A stretch of DNA of 64,000 bases from positions 310,001-374,000 of the forward strand of contig NZ_JAALFE010000001.1 of assembly GCF_011059185.1 (NCBI RefSeq), given 5' to 3'. Of this stretch, positions 9,108 to 17,160 are shown piece by piece. Within the stretch, counting starts at the first letter, position 1. Each line of letters opens with the position of its first letter. The DNA comes from Paragemmobacter kunshanensis (GTDB taxonomy: Bacteria > Pseudomonadota > Alphaproteobacteria > Rhodobacterales > Rhodobacteraceae). A program made the position numbers and the translations under genes. The notes beneath the pieces were generated by a model that worked only from the letters and a program-made list of their open reading frames with translations, was not told the DNA's origin and ran no database searches.

Positions 9108-9404
9108 GCGGCTGTTTACGTTGTATTTCTTCTGACCTTTGAGCCTGCGCCCGATGGGCAGCTTTCCGTGCAGCAGGGCGTGCATACGCGCGGTGTCTTC
9201 ATTCCTTTTCAGGCCGGGCGGACGGCGGCGGGCCGGGCCTTGCAGAAGGGTGGTGCAACGGGCGGTGCAGAGGCGCGGTGCAGGGCATGGTGCAGATGGG
9301 GTGCGGGCCGGTTGCGTGAAGGATGGCGAAGGGTAAAGGGCGGGTTTCGCGGGCAGGATGGCGCGAAAGCTTTCCCGAAGGTTTAGCCGGGCGCGCGGCG
9401 CGGG
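9108..9404. other. 297-bp intergenic gap with GGTGCA direct repeats
   Basis: No gene is supported here. The only structure seen is four GGTGCA copies starting at 9252, 9264, 9277 and 9289, a 12-13 bp period, in G-rich sequence between convergent genes. Confidence 0.4.
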
Positions 9405-9869
9405 TCAGAGGAAGCCGATCCAGCGGCCTGCGAGGAGGATGGAAAGCCAGAGCAGCGCCGATGCCGCGGCCATGAGGCGCAGCGCGGGCGGGGGCTGCGC
9501 CCCCGACAGCACCTGCGCCCATGCCCGGCTGCGGGTGACAAGGACGGCGTTCAGGAGGGCCGCGGCGAGAAGCGCGAGCTTTATCCGGAAGGCGGGGTTG
9601 GTGGCATATTCCGCCGGGTTGGTGGCGAAAAGCGCCGCGCCGGTGAGGAGGGCAAGGGTCAGGCCCGCCAGCGCCATGCCGCGCAGCAGGGGTGCGATGG
9701 CGGGAAGGGCTGTGCGGGGAAAGGCCCCGGCGAGGCGCAGGTCGAGGGGCAGGATCGCGCCGATGAGCAGCGCGATGCCGAGGATATGGCTGGCATTGAC
9801 CAGGAGATAGGCCGTGGCCGAGCGGCGCAGCAGGGTGGATAGCGCGCTGTCGGCCAGAAGGTCGAGCAT
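9405..9869 (-). CDS. Multi-pass membrane protein, unknown function
   Basis: This is a 154-residue hydrophobic protein with about four membrane segments, separated by short Arg-containing turns (LDLRLAG, VTRSRAW). The ATG at 9869 overlaps the stop of the upstream DUF6152-like gene as TGATG, so translation is coupled and the pair forms a unit. Such membrane proteins commonly accompany DUF6152-like secreted proteins. No catalytic residues are evident; it may be a membrane partner or carrier. Longer frame extension upstream of 9869 belongs to the neighbour's shadow. Confidence 0.7.
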   Translation of the reverse strand: MLDLLADSALSTLLRRSATAYLLVNASHILGIALLIGAILPLDLRLAGAFPRTALPAIAPLLRGMALAGLTLALLTGAALFATNPAEYATNPAFRIKLALLAAALLNAVLVTRSRAWAQVLSGAQPPPALRLMAAASALLWLSILLAGRWIGFL

Positions 9870-10261
9870 CAGCCGCCGATGCGTTCGGGGTAGAAGTCGT
9901 AATCCGTGCCGTTCAGCGTGATGCGGACGGCCTTCATCAGGGCGGTGCCGTCCAGGGCGCGATTGCCGAGGATGGTGATGGCATCGCCCGGTTTCGCCGT
10001 GGCTTCGCCGAAGCCCGCCCGTTCGGTGCGGCCGGGATTGCCGAGTTCGATCACCCATTCGCGGCCCGTCTCATCGGTGACGGTGAGTTCGGGGTGGGGC
10101 GGGGCGAGGGAGATGGCGGTGATGGTGGCCTGGAGGGTGGTTTCCTCTGCCTCGGCCCAGGACCAGCCGTGATGGGCGAGGACGGGGGTCGCGAGGGTGA
10201 CGGAGGCCCCGGCGAGGGCGGAGGCGAGGAGGAGGACGCGGAAGGGGGCGGGTTTCTTCAT
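9869..10261 (-). CDS. DUF6152-like exported protein
   Basis: This 130-residue secreted protein starts at the ATG at 10261 (MKKPAPFRVLL), with a signal peptide to about residue 29 ending in VLAHHGW. The mature amino end HHGWSWAEAEE, the PHPELTVTDE strand and the closing YDFYPERIGG fit the DUF6152 family of small beta-rich periplasmic proteins. The histidines suggest metal contact, but this is not established. It is first in a two-gene unit with the membrane protein. A further in-frame ATG at 10285 is less likely because the signal peptide begins at MKKP. Confidence 0.7.
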   Translation of the reverse strand: MKKPAPFRVLLLASALAGASVTLATPVLAHHGWSWAEAEETTLQATITAISLAPPHPELTVTDETGREWVIELGNPGRTERAGFGEATAKPGDAITILGNRALDGTALMKAVRITLNGTDYDFYPERIGG

Positions 10262-10395
10262 CTGCGGTGACCTTTGACCATGCATCTTTCAGATGCAGCT
10301 AGGGGCGGGGGTGCGGGGCGCCAAGGGAGATCACCGGATGGTGACGCCTTGTTTCAGGCGGGATCGGGATGGCGGCGGGGCAACCCCCTCCCCTG

Positions 10396-10419
10396 CCCTC
10401 CCCCGCAGGCGGGGGAGGG
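10396..10419. repeat. 11-bp perfect inverted repeat (REP-like hairpin)
   Basis: CCCTCCCCCGC and GCGGGGGAGGG are separated by two bases. There is no T tract on either side, so it is not a standard terminator. Such GC-rich mini-palindromes are often dispersed in high-GC genomes. It lies between the divergent DUF6152-like gene and nspC. Confidence 0.5.
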
Positions 10420-10537
10420 AGATTGCGGCTCTCCTGTCATGGGGGTGTCATGCGGGGGGCATACGGGGCTTGCGCGGGGGGGGGGATGCCCCTAAATACC
10501 CCCGCTCTTGTTTCCCTTTGGCCCCGGGGGGTTTCGG

Positions 10538-11632
10538 ATGATCCAGACACCGTTCTATCTGATCGACCGCGCAAAGCTGGCGCGGAACATGGCCGTGATG
10601 GACGAGTTGCGCGCCGGGTCGGGGGCGAAGGTCCTGCTGGCGCTGAAATGTTTCGCGACATGGCCGGTCTTCGACCAGATGCGGGAGCATATGGACGGGA
10701 CGACATCTTCGAGCCTTTATGAATTGCGGCTGGGGCGCGAGAAGTTCGGCAAGGAGACGCATGCCTATTCGGTGGCCTGGCCGGAACATGAGATTGCGGA
10801 AGCCGTGGGCCATGCCGACAAGATCATCTTCAATTCGGTGGGGCAGTTGGAGCGGTTCGACAACCAGTCGGCCAGCATCGCGCGGGGGCTGCGGCTGAAC
10901 CCGCGGTTTTCCACCAGCGGCTTTGACCTTGCCGATCCGGCGCGGCCGTTTTCGCGCCTGGGCGAGTGGGATGCGGGGAAGATCGAGCGGGTGATGGACC
11001 GGGTTTCCGGCTTCATGATCCATTACAATTGCGAGAATGCGGATTTCGACCTGTTCGACCGTCAGCTGACGCGGATCGAGGAAGAGTTCGGCGGCCTGTT
11101 GGCGCGGTTGAAATGGGTGAGCCTTGGCGGTGGGATCCATTTCACGGGCGAAGGATATCCGGTGGCCAGGCTGGCGGCGCGGCTGCGGGCATTTTCAGAG
11201 CGGTTCGGGGTGCAGGTCTATCTGGAACCTGGCGAGGCGGCGATCACGGGGGCGGCGTCGCTGGAGGTGACGGTGCTGGACGTGATGAACAACGGCAAGG
11301 ATCTGGCGATCGTGGATTCCTCGGTCGAGGCGCATATGCTGGACCTGCTGATCTACCGCATTTCGGGGAAGATGGAGGTCGCGGGGGATCACCCCTACAT
11401 GATCTGCGGGAAGTCCTGTCTGGCGGGGGATGTGTTCGGCGAGTTCAATTTCCCTGCGCCGTTGAATGTGGGTGACCGGCTGAGCATCGCGGATGCGGCG
11501 GGTTACACGATGGTCAAGAAGAACTGGTTCAACGGGGTGAAGATGCCGAGCATCGTCATCAAGGAGCTGGACGGTTCGATGACTGTCGCGCGGGAATTCG
11601 GCTATGCCGATTTTGCCGGGAATCTTGGCTGA
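10538..11632 (+). CDS. nspC: Carboxynorspermidine/carboxyspermidine decarboxylase
   Basis: NspC is a PLP-dependent decarboxylase of the alanine-racemase fold that converts carboxy(nor)spermidine to (nor)spermidine, the last step of the aspartate-semialdehyde route. The 364 residues start at ATG 10538 (MIQTPFYLIDRAKL). The PLP lysine is in LLALKCFATWPVF (K37). The family blocks TSSSLYELRLG, LGGGIHFTGEGYP and the CGKSCLAGDVFG dimer-interface segment near 295 are all present. The following gene encodes the dehydrogenase that makes its substrate. In alphaproteobacteria the pathway usually yields spermidine from putrescine; that product assignment is inference. Confidence 0.94.
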   Translation: MIQTPFYLIDRAKLARNMAVMDELRAGSGAKVLLALKCFATWPVFDQMREHMDGTTSSSLYELRLGREKFGKETHAYSVAWPEHEIAEAVGHADKIIFNSVGQLERFDNQSASIARGLRLNPRFSTSGFDLADPARPFSRLGEWDAGKIERVMDRVSGFMIHYNCENADFDLFDRQLTRIEEEFGGLLARLKWVSLGGGIHFTGEGYPVARLAARLRAFSERFGVQVYLEPGEAAITGAASLEVTVLDVMNNGKDLAIVDSSVEAHMLDLLIYRISGKMEVAGDHPYMICGKSCLAGDVFGEFNFPAPLNVGDRLSIADAAGYTMVKKNWFNGVKMPSIVIKELDGSMTVAREFGYADFAGNLG

Positions 11633-11674
11633 ATTTGCCGGTCTGTCCGGCCCTTCCTCTAGGGGGTGAATTCC

Positions 11675-12913
11675 ATGAAACGCAACGTGTTGATCATCGG
11701 CGCAGGCGGTGTGGCGCAGGTCGTGGCGCATAAATGCGCGCAGGCCAATGACCGGCTGGGCGATCTGCATATCGCGTCCCGGACGGTGGGGAAGTGCGAG
11801 GCGATCATCGCGTCGGTGCATGAGAAGGGCGCGATGAAGGTGCCCGGCGTCTTTGCCGCCCATGCGGTGGATGCGATGGACAGCGCGGCGGTTGTCGCGC
11901 TGATCCGGCGGCTGGGGGTGGAGATCGTCATCAACGTGGGGTCGTCCTTCGTGAACATGCCGGTGCTGGAGGCCTGTATCGAGGCGGGCGTGGCCTATAT
12001 GGACACGGCGATCCATGAGGATGCGGGGAAGATCTGCGAGACGCCGCCGTGGTATGGGAATTACGAGTGGAAGCGGCGGGATCGGTGCAAGGCGGCGGGG
12101 GTGACGGCGATCCTTGGCGTGGGGTTCGATCCGGGTGTCGTGAATTCCTGGGCGCGGGTGGCGGAGGATGAGTTTCTGGATGAGATCACGTCGATTGATA
12201 TCGTTGATATCAATGCCGGGTCGCACGGGAAGTATTTCGCGACGAATTTCGATCCGGAGATCAATTTCCGCGAGTTTACCGGGACGGTCTATTCCTGGCA
12301 GGGCGGCAAGTGGCAATCGAACAGCATGTTCGAGGTGGGCCGCGTCTGGGACATGCCGGTGGTGGGCGAACAGAAGGCCTATCTGACCGGGCATGACGAG
12401 GTGCATTCGCTGTCGGCGCGCTATCCGGGGGCGGATGTGCGGTTCTGGATGGGGTTCGGGGACCATTACATCAACGTGTTCACCGTGCTGAAGAACCTTG
12501 GGCTTCTGTCGGAGAAGCCCGTGCGGACGGCGGAGGGACTTGAGGTGGTGCCGTTGAAGGTGGTGAAGGCGGTGCTGCCTGATCCGGCCTCGCTGGCGCC
12601 GGGGTATTCGGGGAAGACCTGCATCGCGACGATTGCGCGGGGGGTGAAGGACGGGAAGCCTGCGGAAGTGATGCTGTATAACGTGGCGGACCATGCCGAG
12701 GCCTTTGCCGAGGTCGGGTCGCAGGGGATTTCCTATACGGCGGGGGTGCCTCCGGTCGCGGCGGCGCTGCTGGTGGCGGATGGGACCTGGGATGTGGGGA
12801 CGATGGTGAATGTGGAGGAGCTGAATCCGAAGCCGTTCATGAACCTGCTGAACGTGATGGGTCTGCCGAACCGGGTGAAGGATGCGGGCGGCGATCGGGA
12901 ATTGGCGTTTTGA
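11675..12913 (+). CDS. Carboxynorspermidine synthase-type dehydrogenase (saccharopine dehydrogenase family)
   Basis: This 412-residue NAD(P)H-dependent enzyme is expected to condense aspartate semialdehyde with putrescine or diaminopropane and reduce the Schiff base to carboxy(nor)spermidine. The Rossmann motif IGAGGVAQVVAHKC lies at the amino end. The middle holds the saccharopine-dehydrogenase-type GVGFDPGVVN and FREFTG blocks. ATG 11675 is preferred over GTG 11666 because AGGGGGTGA is correctly spaced before it. It follows nspC by 42 bases and ends just before a strong intrinsic terminator, so the two genes form the spermidine-synthesis operon. Lysine saccharopine metabolism is the alternative but is unlikely beside nspC. 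Confidence 0.92.
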   Translation: MKRNVLIIGAGGVAQVVAHKCAQANDRLGDLHIASRTVGKCEAIIASVHEKGAMKVPGVFAAHAVDAMDSAAVVALIRRLGVEIVINVGSSFVNMPVLEACIEAGVAYMDTAIHEDAGKICETPPWYGNYEWKRRDRCKAAGVTAILGVGFDPGVVNSWARVAEDEFLDEITSIDIVDINAGSHGKYFATNFDPEINFREFTGTVYSWQGGKWQSNSMFEVGRVWDMPVVGEQKAYLTGHDEVHSLSARYPGADVRFWMGFGDHYINVFTVLKNLGLLSEKPVRTAEGLEVVPLKVVKAVLPDPASLAPGYSGKTCIATIARGVKDGKPAEVMLYNVADHAEAFAEVGSQGISYTAGVPPVAAALLVADGTWDVGTMVNVEELNPKPFMNLLNVMGLPNRVKDAGGDRELAF

Positions 12914-12918
12914 CGTAA

Positions 12919-12936
12919 GGCGGGGTTAACCCCGCC
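12919..12936. repeat. 18-bp palindrome, copy 1 of 3
   Basis: GGCGGGGTT|AACCCCGCC is a perfect 18-bp palindrome just after the dehydrogenase stop. Two near copies follow at 12992-13009 and 13021-13038. Confidence 0.7.
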
Positions 12937-12946
12937 CTACGGTAGG

Positions 12947-12973
12947 GGGCGCGCCTGCGGGTGCGCCCTTTTT
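12947..12973 (+). terminator. Intrinsic terminator of the nspC operon
   Basis: A 9-bp stem (GGGCGCGCC/GGTGCGCCC, one G:T pair) with a TGCG loop is followed at once by TTTTT. It lies 34 bases after the operon's last stop. Confidence 0.85.
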
Positions 12974-12991
12974 CTTTGGTGGGTGTGGTAG

Positions 12992-13009
12992 GGCGGGGTT
13001 GACCCCGCC
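12992..13009. repeat. 18-bp palindrome, copy 2 of 3
   Basis: GGCGGGGT-TG-ACCCCGCC has 8-bp perfect arms and is flanked by GTAG on the left, as in the other copies' TAC/GTA context. Confidence 0.7.
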
Positions 13010-13020
13010 TTGCGCTGGGG

Positions 13021-13038
13021 GGCGGGGTGAACCCCGCC
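13021..13038. repeat. 18-bp palindrome, copy 3 of 3
   Basis: GGCGGGGT-GA-ACCCCGCC abuts the stop codon of the nuclease-fold gene. Three copies in 120 bp between convergent genes suggest a REP-like family. Confidence 0.7.
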
Positions 13039-13890
13039 CTACAGGGCCAGGTCGATGTGCAGGGGGTGGTGGTCGGAGGCGGGGTTTTCGTTTTCGGTCC
13101 AGACCTTGGTGACCAGAGGGGCGAGGTCGGGGGTCAGGAAGATGTGGTCGAGTTGGCGGAGGCGGGTTTGACCTGCGATGACCTTTTCATGCGTGTAGAG
13201 GCCCATGCCTGCGGCGGGGTCGATCAGCCCGCCCGCGTAGCGTGCGCCGGGGTGGTAGGGGGTTTGGGCGACGAGGGCGCGGTATTCGGCGCTGCCGGGT
13301 TCCATGTTGAAATCGCCCGCCCAGATGGCGCGGCTGGGGTTGGGGGGTTCGGCTTCGCCTTCGGTCCAGTTGCGGGAGGGTTCGTCGTCGGTGCCGCTCC
13401 ACGGGCCGCCTTCGACGGTTGGGTTGGCGAGGACGTGTTGGAGGAAAGCGATCTGGTCGAGGCGTTCTTCGACGCCGACATGGGCGAGGTGGAGGTTGAC
13501 CAGTTTGAGGGGGCCGGAGGGGTGGGCGATGACGGCCTCGAGCGCCGCCGTCTGGGTGTTGATGGGGTCGAGCATGCGGCGCTTGGGCAGGGGCCATGTG
13601 CGGGACCAGAGGATGGGCCAGCGGGAGAGGATCAGCGGGCCGAACTGGCGGCGTTTCACCTTCTCGCCGGGAAGCGCCATGTCGAAGGCGGGGGCGTAGA
13701 CCATGTGGTGGTCGGGGAGGAGTGAGGCGAGGAGTGCGGGCTGGTCGTCTTGGTTTGTGCGGGACCAGTGGCGGTCGACCTCTTGGCAAGCGATGAGGTC
13801 GCGGGTGCGGAGCGTGTCGGCGATGCGGGCGAGGCTGTAGGTGCCGTCCGCGCCGAAGCCGTATTGGATGTTCCAGGTGGTGAGCTTCAT
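13039..13890 (-). CDS. Endonuclease/exonuclease/phosphatase (EEP) superfamily hydrolase
   Basis: This 283-residue EEP-fold enzyme lacks a signal peptide and is probably cytosolic. The metal and catalytic signatures are in order: TWNIQYG (Asn) at 5-11, CQEVDRHW (Glu) near 36, LVNLHLAHVG, WAGDFNMEPGS (Asp, Asn) near 192, and the closing NPASDHHPLHID (Asp-His pair). EEP members cleave phosphodiesters or phosphomonoesters of DNA, lipids or small molecules; the substrate is not evident. It is last in the minus-strand unit, 9 bases after xylulokinase, so it may act on a sugar-phosphate or phosphodiester substrate of this locus. That is inference. Confidence 0.88.
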   Translation of the reverse strand: MKLTTWNIQYGFGADGTYSLARIADTLRTRDLIACQEVDRHWSRTNQDDQPALLASLLPDHHMVYAPAFDMALPGEKVKRRQFGPLILSRWPILWSRTWPLPKRRMLDPINTQTAALEAVIAHPSGPLKLVNLHLAHVGVEERLDQIAFLQHVLANPTVEGGPWSGTDDEPSRNWTEGEAEPPNPSRAIWAGDFNMEPGSAEYRALVAQTPYHPGARYAGGLIDPAAGMGLYTHEKVIAGQTRLRQLDHIFLTPDLAPLVTKVWTENENPASDHHPLHIDLAL

Positions 13891-13899
13891 GGCGGCAGG

Positions 13900-15360
13900 C
13901 TAGCCGCGGCGGGCGCTTTCCACCAGTGCGTCGAAGCGGGCTTTTCTGGGGGCGAGGCGTTGGGCGAGCGCGGGGTCGGGGTCCACGGTGCCGCGCATGG
14001 GCAAGGGGGCGGAGAGGACGTCGGTGGAGGCACCTGCGGCCACGGCGGCAAGGCGGGCTGCCCCTGCGGGGCCGCCGATGTCGCTGCGCGCGGGAAGGGC
14101 CACGGGTTCACCAATCGCCGTGGCGATGAGGGTGGTCCAGAGGGCGGAGCGGGTGCCACCGCCGACTGCGACGAAGCGTTGGGGGATGGCGCCCACTTCA
14201 CGTTGGGCGGCGATGCAATCGGCGAACTGGAAGGCGACGCCTTCCATCGTGGCGTAACCCATCATGGCACGGTCCACGCCGGGGTGGAGGCCTTCGAGGC
14301 GGCCTGTGGCCTGTGGTCTGTTGGCCGGAGTGCGGATGCCGGTAAGGCAGGGGAGGAAGACGGGGGAGGCGTCGGTCTTGCGGGCATCCATCGCCTCGGC
14401 CTCACCCGCCAGAGTGGCGGCGGTGGTGCCGGAGAGGCGGGCGGTCCAATCCAGTGCTGCGGTGGCGGACATGACGACGCCCATCGACAGGAAGGTGTCG
14501 GGCGCGGCGTGGGCGGAGGTGAGGATGGCGCGTTGGGGGCCGGGGTGGAAGGTGGCGTCCACGATGCAGGCGACGCCGGATGTGCCGATGGTGAGGACCG
14601 CGTCGCCGGGGCGGGCGGCGCCTGCGCCGAGGGTGGAGGCCATGTTGTCGCCCGCGCCTGCGGCGACGGGGATGTTGGGCTTCATCCCCCAGCGCTGGGC
14701 GAGGTGGGGGCGGAGTCCTCCGGCAGCTTTCCATGCGGAGGTGACGGGAGGCAGGTGGTCGGGGTTCCAGCCTGCGAGTTCGCAAAGCTGCGCGTCCCAT
14801 TCGCCGGTGCGGCAATCCATCAGTTGGGTGCCGCCTGCGTCGGTGGGTTCGGTGGCGACTTCGCCTGTCAGGGCGAGGCGGACGTAATCCTTGGTGAGCA
14901 GCAGCATCCGGGCGTCGCGCATGACCTGCGGTTCGTGCTTTGCCAGCCAGAGCAGTTTCGGGGCGGTGATGCCGGGGTCGGGGGTGCCGTTGGTGCGGCT
15001 TCCGATGTCGGGGCAGCGTTGCAGGAGTTCGGCGCATTCGGCGATGCTGCGCTGGTCGTTCCAGAGGATCGCGGGGCGCAGGGGTTTCAGCGATTTGTCG
15101 AGGAGAAGGGCGCAGAGCATCTGGCCCGAGAGGCCGATGGCGGAAACGGCGGCCATTTCGCGCGGCGCGGTGGCGGCGAGGCGGTCGAGGCAGGACCAGA
15201 CGGCGGCGACCCAATCGTCGGCCTCCTGTTCGGACCAGCCGACATGGGGGATGGAGACGGCGATGGGTTGGGCGGCATCGGCCAGCACGGTTTCGGCGTC
15301 TTGCAGGATAACGGCCTTCACGCCCGAAGTGCCAAGGTCGATGCCGATGGTCAGGGTCAT
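13900..15360 (-). CDS. xylB: Xylulokinase (FGGY-family carbohydrate kinase)
   Basis: This 486-residue kinase of the FGGY family transfers phosphate from ATP to a ketose, typically D-xylulose. The amino-terminal phosphate loop GIDLGTSGVKAV is followed by the family block VGWSEQEADDWVAA. The ADP-binding half carries GAGDNMASTLG, GTSGVACI and VAVGGGTRSALWTTLIA. A GPAGAARLAAVAAG block is near the end. It overlaps the SorC regulator upstream by four bases (ATGA). The length and sequence fit xylulokinase better than ribulokinase or glycerol kinase, but FGGY specificities drift. In this locus the true ketose might differ, for example one made by oxidation of a pentitol. Confidence 0.87.
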   Translation of the reverse strand: MTLTIGIDLGTSGVKAVILQDAETVLADAAQPIAVSIPHVGWSEQEADDWVAAVWSCLDRLAATAPREMAAVSAIGLSGQMLCALLLDKSLKPLRPAILWNDQRSIAECAELLQRCPDIGSRTNGTPDPGITAPKLLWLAKHEPQVMRDARMLLLTKDYVRLALTGEVATEPTDAGGTQLMDCRTGEWDAQLCELAGWNPDHLPPVTSAWKAAGGLRPHLAQRWGMKPNIPVAAGAGDNMASTLGAGAARPGDAVLTIGTSGVACIVDATFHPGPQRAILTSAHAAPDTFLSMGVVMSATAALDWTARLSGTTAATLAGEAEAMDARKTDASPVFLPCLTGIRTPANRPQATGRLEGLHPGVDRAMMGYATMEGVAFQFADCIAAQREVGAIPQRFVAVGGGTRSALWTTLIATAIGEPVALPARSDIGGPAGAARLAAVAAGASTDVLSAPLPMRGTVDPDPALAQRLAPRKARFDALVESARRG

Positions 15361-16322
15361 GCGGCCACCAAGGCGCGGGCGGTGTTTTCTTCTGTCACGA
15401 AGGTGTCAATCAGGCCGAGGCCGAGGATGGCGCGGCAGACGGGAACCTTATGCGCGCCGCCAGCGGCGAGGATCACGTTGGGGATGCGGGCGAGGTCGGG
15501 GATGCCGATGCCAATGACCTTTTCGTTGATCGGGTGGTCGATGGGGCGGCCTGCCGCGTCGATCACGGTGCCGAGGATGTCGCCGACGCCACCTGCGGCG
15601 CGGAGTTCTTCGATCGTGGTGCCGCCGGGCAGGGCGTCGCGCATGAGGAGGGAGCGTTTGGACAGATCGCCCGCCGCCATGGCCAGCGCATCGACGGCGC
15701 GGATGCGTTCGAGGATGTCGCGGAAGACGTCGAGTTGCATGATCGTGTCGCGGCTTTCGGCGCTGCCTGCGTAGAGGGGGGCGGTGAAGTAGCTGTGCTG
15801 CGCGCCGAGGAGATCGGCGAGGCGGGTGGTGATTTCGAAGCTGTTCAGATCTGACCCGCGCGTCAGGCCGCCCATGACGGAGATCACCTCGAGATCCGGG
15901 CGTTCGATGGCGGCAAGGAAGCGGGTGGCGATGTTCAGCGTGCCGCCCCAGGACATGCCGAAGCTTTTCACCGTGGGTTCGGCGAGGATTTCGGACAGGA
16001 GGTTGCCAAGGGCTGCGCCGGTGATCGTCTGCACGTCGCTGTCCTGTGCCGGGGCGGGGGCGACGTAGGCCTGTTTCAGGCCGAACCTGGCGCAGAGCGC
16101 CTGTTCAAGGTCAAAGCAGGCGGCATAGGCGGTGTTGAAGGTGATGCGGACGAGGCCGATGCGATGCGCCTCGGACAGGGCCTTGTTCACGCGGAGGCGG
16201 GTGGCGCCGAGTTTTTCGGCGACCTTTTCCTGCGTCAGGCCTTCGACGTAATAGGCCCAGGCCACGCGCGCGAGAAAGCGCTGTTCGGCGTCGATCTGGG
16301 GCAGTTTGGGGGCGCGGGCCAT
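15357..16322 (-). CDS. SorC/DeoR-type sugar-binding transcriptional regulator
   Basis: This 321-residue regulator has an amino-terminal helix-turn-helix (YYVEGLTQEKVAEKLGATRLRVNKALSEA, about residues 25-53, shown here in part) and a large carboxy-terminal NagB-like effector domain that binds phosphorylated sugars. Features of that domain include FGMSWGGTLN, VISVMGGLTRGS and ILAAGGAHKV. It sits between the permeases (10 bases away) and xylulokinase (4-base overlap). It is therefore the obvious local regulator of the divergent ABC-transporter locus. The likely operator is the imperfect dyad between the two divergent starts near 19.5 kb. The effector is probably a phosphorylated pathway intermediate. 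Confidence 0.9.
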   Translation of the reverse strand: MARAPKLPQIDAEQRFLARVAWAYYVEGLTQEKVAEKLGATRLRVNKALSEAHRIGLVRITFNTAYAACFDLEQALCARFGLKQAYVAPAPAQDSDVQTITGAALGNLLSEILAEPTVKSFGMSWGGTLNIATRFLAAIERPDLEVISVMGGLTRGSDLNSFEITTRLADLLGAQHSYFTAPLYAGSAESRDTIMQLDVFRDILERIRAVDALAMAAGDLSKRSLLMRDALPGGTTIEELRAAGGVGDILGTVIDAAGRPIDHPINEKVIGIGIPDLARIPNVILAAGGAHKVPVCRAILGLGLIDTFVTEENTARALVAA

Positions 16323-16332
16323 CCGTATCCTA

Positions 16333-17160
16333 TCACTTCACCGCGCCCATCGTCAGGCCGCGCACCAGATGTTTCGACGCGATGAGCGCGAAGATCAACA
16401 CCGGGATGACGATCAGGGTCGAGGTGGCCATGATCTTTCCGTAGGGCACGTCATAGCCTTCCATGAAGGTGACGGCCATGGCGGGCGCGGTTTTCGCGGC
16501 CTTGGGGGCGAGGATGTAGGCGAAGAGAAGTTCGTTCCAGGAGAAGATGAAGGAGAGGATGGAGGAGACGGCGACGCCCGGCATGGCGAGGGGAAGGCAG
16601 ATGGAGCGGAAGATGCGCCATTGCGAGGCGCCTTCGAGAAGCGCGGCCTCATCCAGTTCGCGGGGGATGGAGCGGAATTGATCGGTGCAGATCCAGATGA
16701 CGATGGGGAGGGTGAAGGTCAGATACATCAGGATCAGCGCGAGATGGGTGTCGCGCAGGCCCAGTTCGCGGCTGAGCAGGAAGACGGGGAAGGCGAGGAC
16801 GACGGGCGAGACGAAGCGGTTGGTGATGAACCAGAACCACAGGTCCTGCTTGCCGCGGAATTCGAAGCGGGCCAGCGCATAGGCGGCGGGGGTGCCGAGG
16901 ATGACGGCGAGGGTGGTGGTGCAGGTGGCCACGATGATGGAGTTGATGAGGGAGATGCCGACCTTGTCTTCGAAAAGCACCTCCCAGTAATTCGCCAATG
17001 TGGGGGTGAATATCCAGGCGGGCGGGGATTGCAGGGCGATGACCTGTGTCTTCAGGCTGGTGGTGACCATCCAGTAGAAGGGGAAGATGCAGAAGGCGCA
17101 GATGGCGACGAGCAGCAGCCCTTCGGCAAGATAGGCGCGGCGTTGGATCGGGGCGGCCAT
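16333..17160 (-). CDS. Carbohydrate ABC transporter permease (MalG type)
   Basis: This 275-residue inner-membrane permease has six membrane segments. The EAA motif that docks on the ATPase is seen as ELDEAALLEGASQWRIFRSI near residue 175-195, and the segment FSWNELLFAYIL is typical of MalG. The ATG at 17160 overlaps the stop of the MalF-type permease as TGATG. It belongs to the divergent polyol/sugar importer with the binding protein (18125-19462) and the ATPase on the opposite strand. Longer frames upstream of 17160 are shadow sequence from the neighbour. Confidence 0.93.
   Translation of the reverse strand: MAAPIQRRAYLAEGLLLVAICAFCIFPFYWMVTTSLKTQVIALQSPPAWIFTPTLANYWEVLFEDKVGISLINSIIVATCTTTLAVILGTPAAYALARFEFRGKQDLWFWFITNRFVSPVVLAFPVFLLSRELGLRDTHLALILMYLTFTLPIVIWICTDQFRSIPRELDEAALLEGASQWRIFRSICLPLAMPGVAVSSILSFIFSWNELLFAYILAPKAAKTAPAMAVTFMEGYDVPYGKIMATSTLIVIPVLIFALIASKHLVRGLTMGAVK

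Noticed and set aside
9139-9336. Small plus-strand open frame in the 297-bp gap
   Set aside because: Arg/Gly-rich, no ribosome-binding site, overlaps the GGTGCA repeats.
10386-10420. Intrinsic terminator
   Set aside because: The stem is strong but has no T tract on either strand and lies between divergent genes; listed as a REP-like repeat instead.
13750-15774. Plus-strand open frame of 674 codons opposite xylulokinase and SorC
   Set aside because: It spans two well-supported genes in antisense and has low-complexity Gly-rich content.
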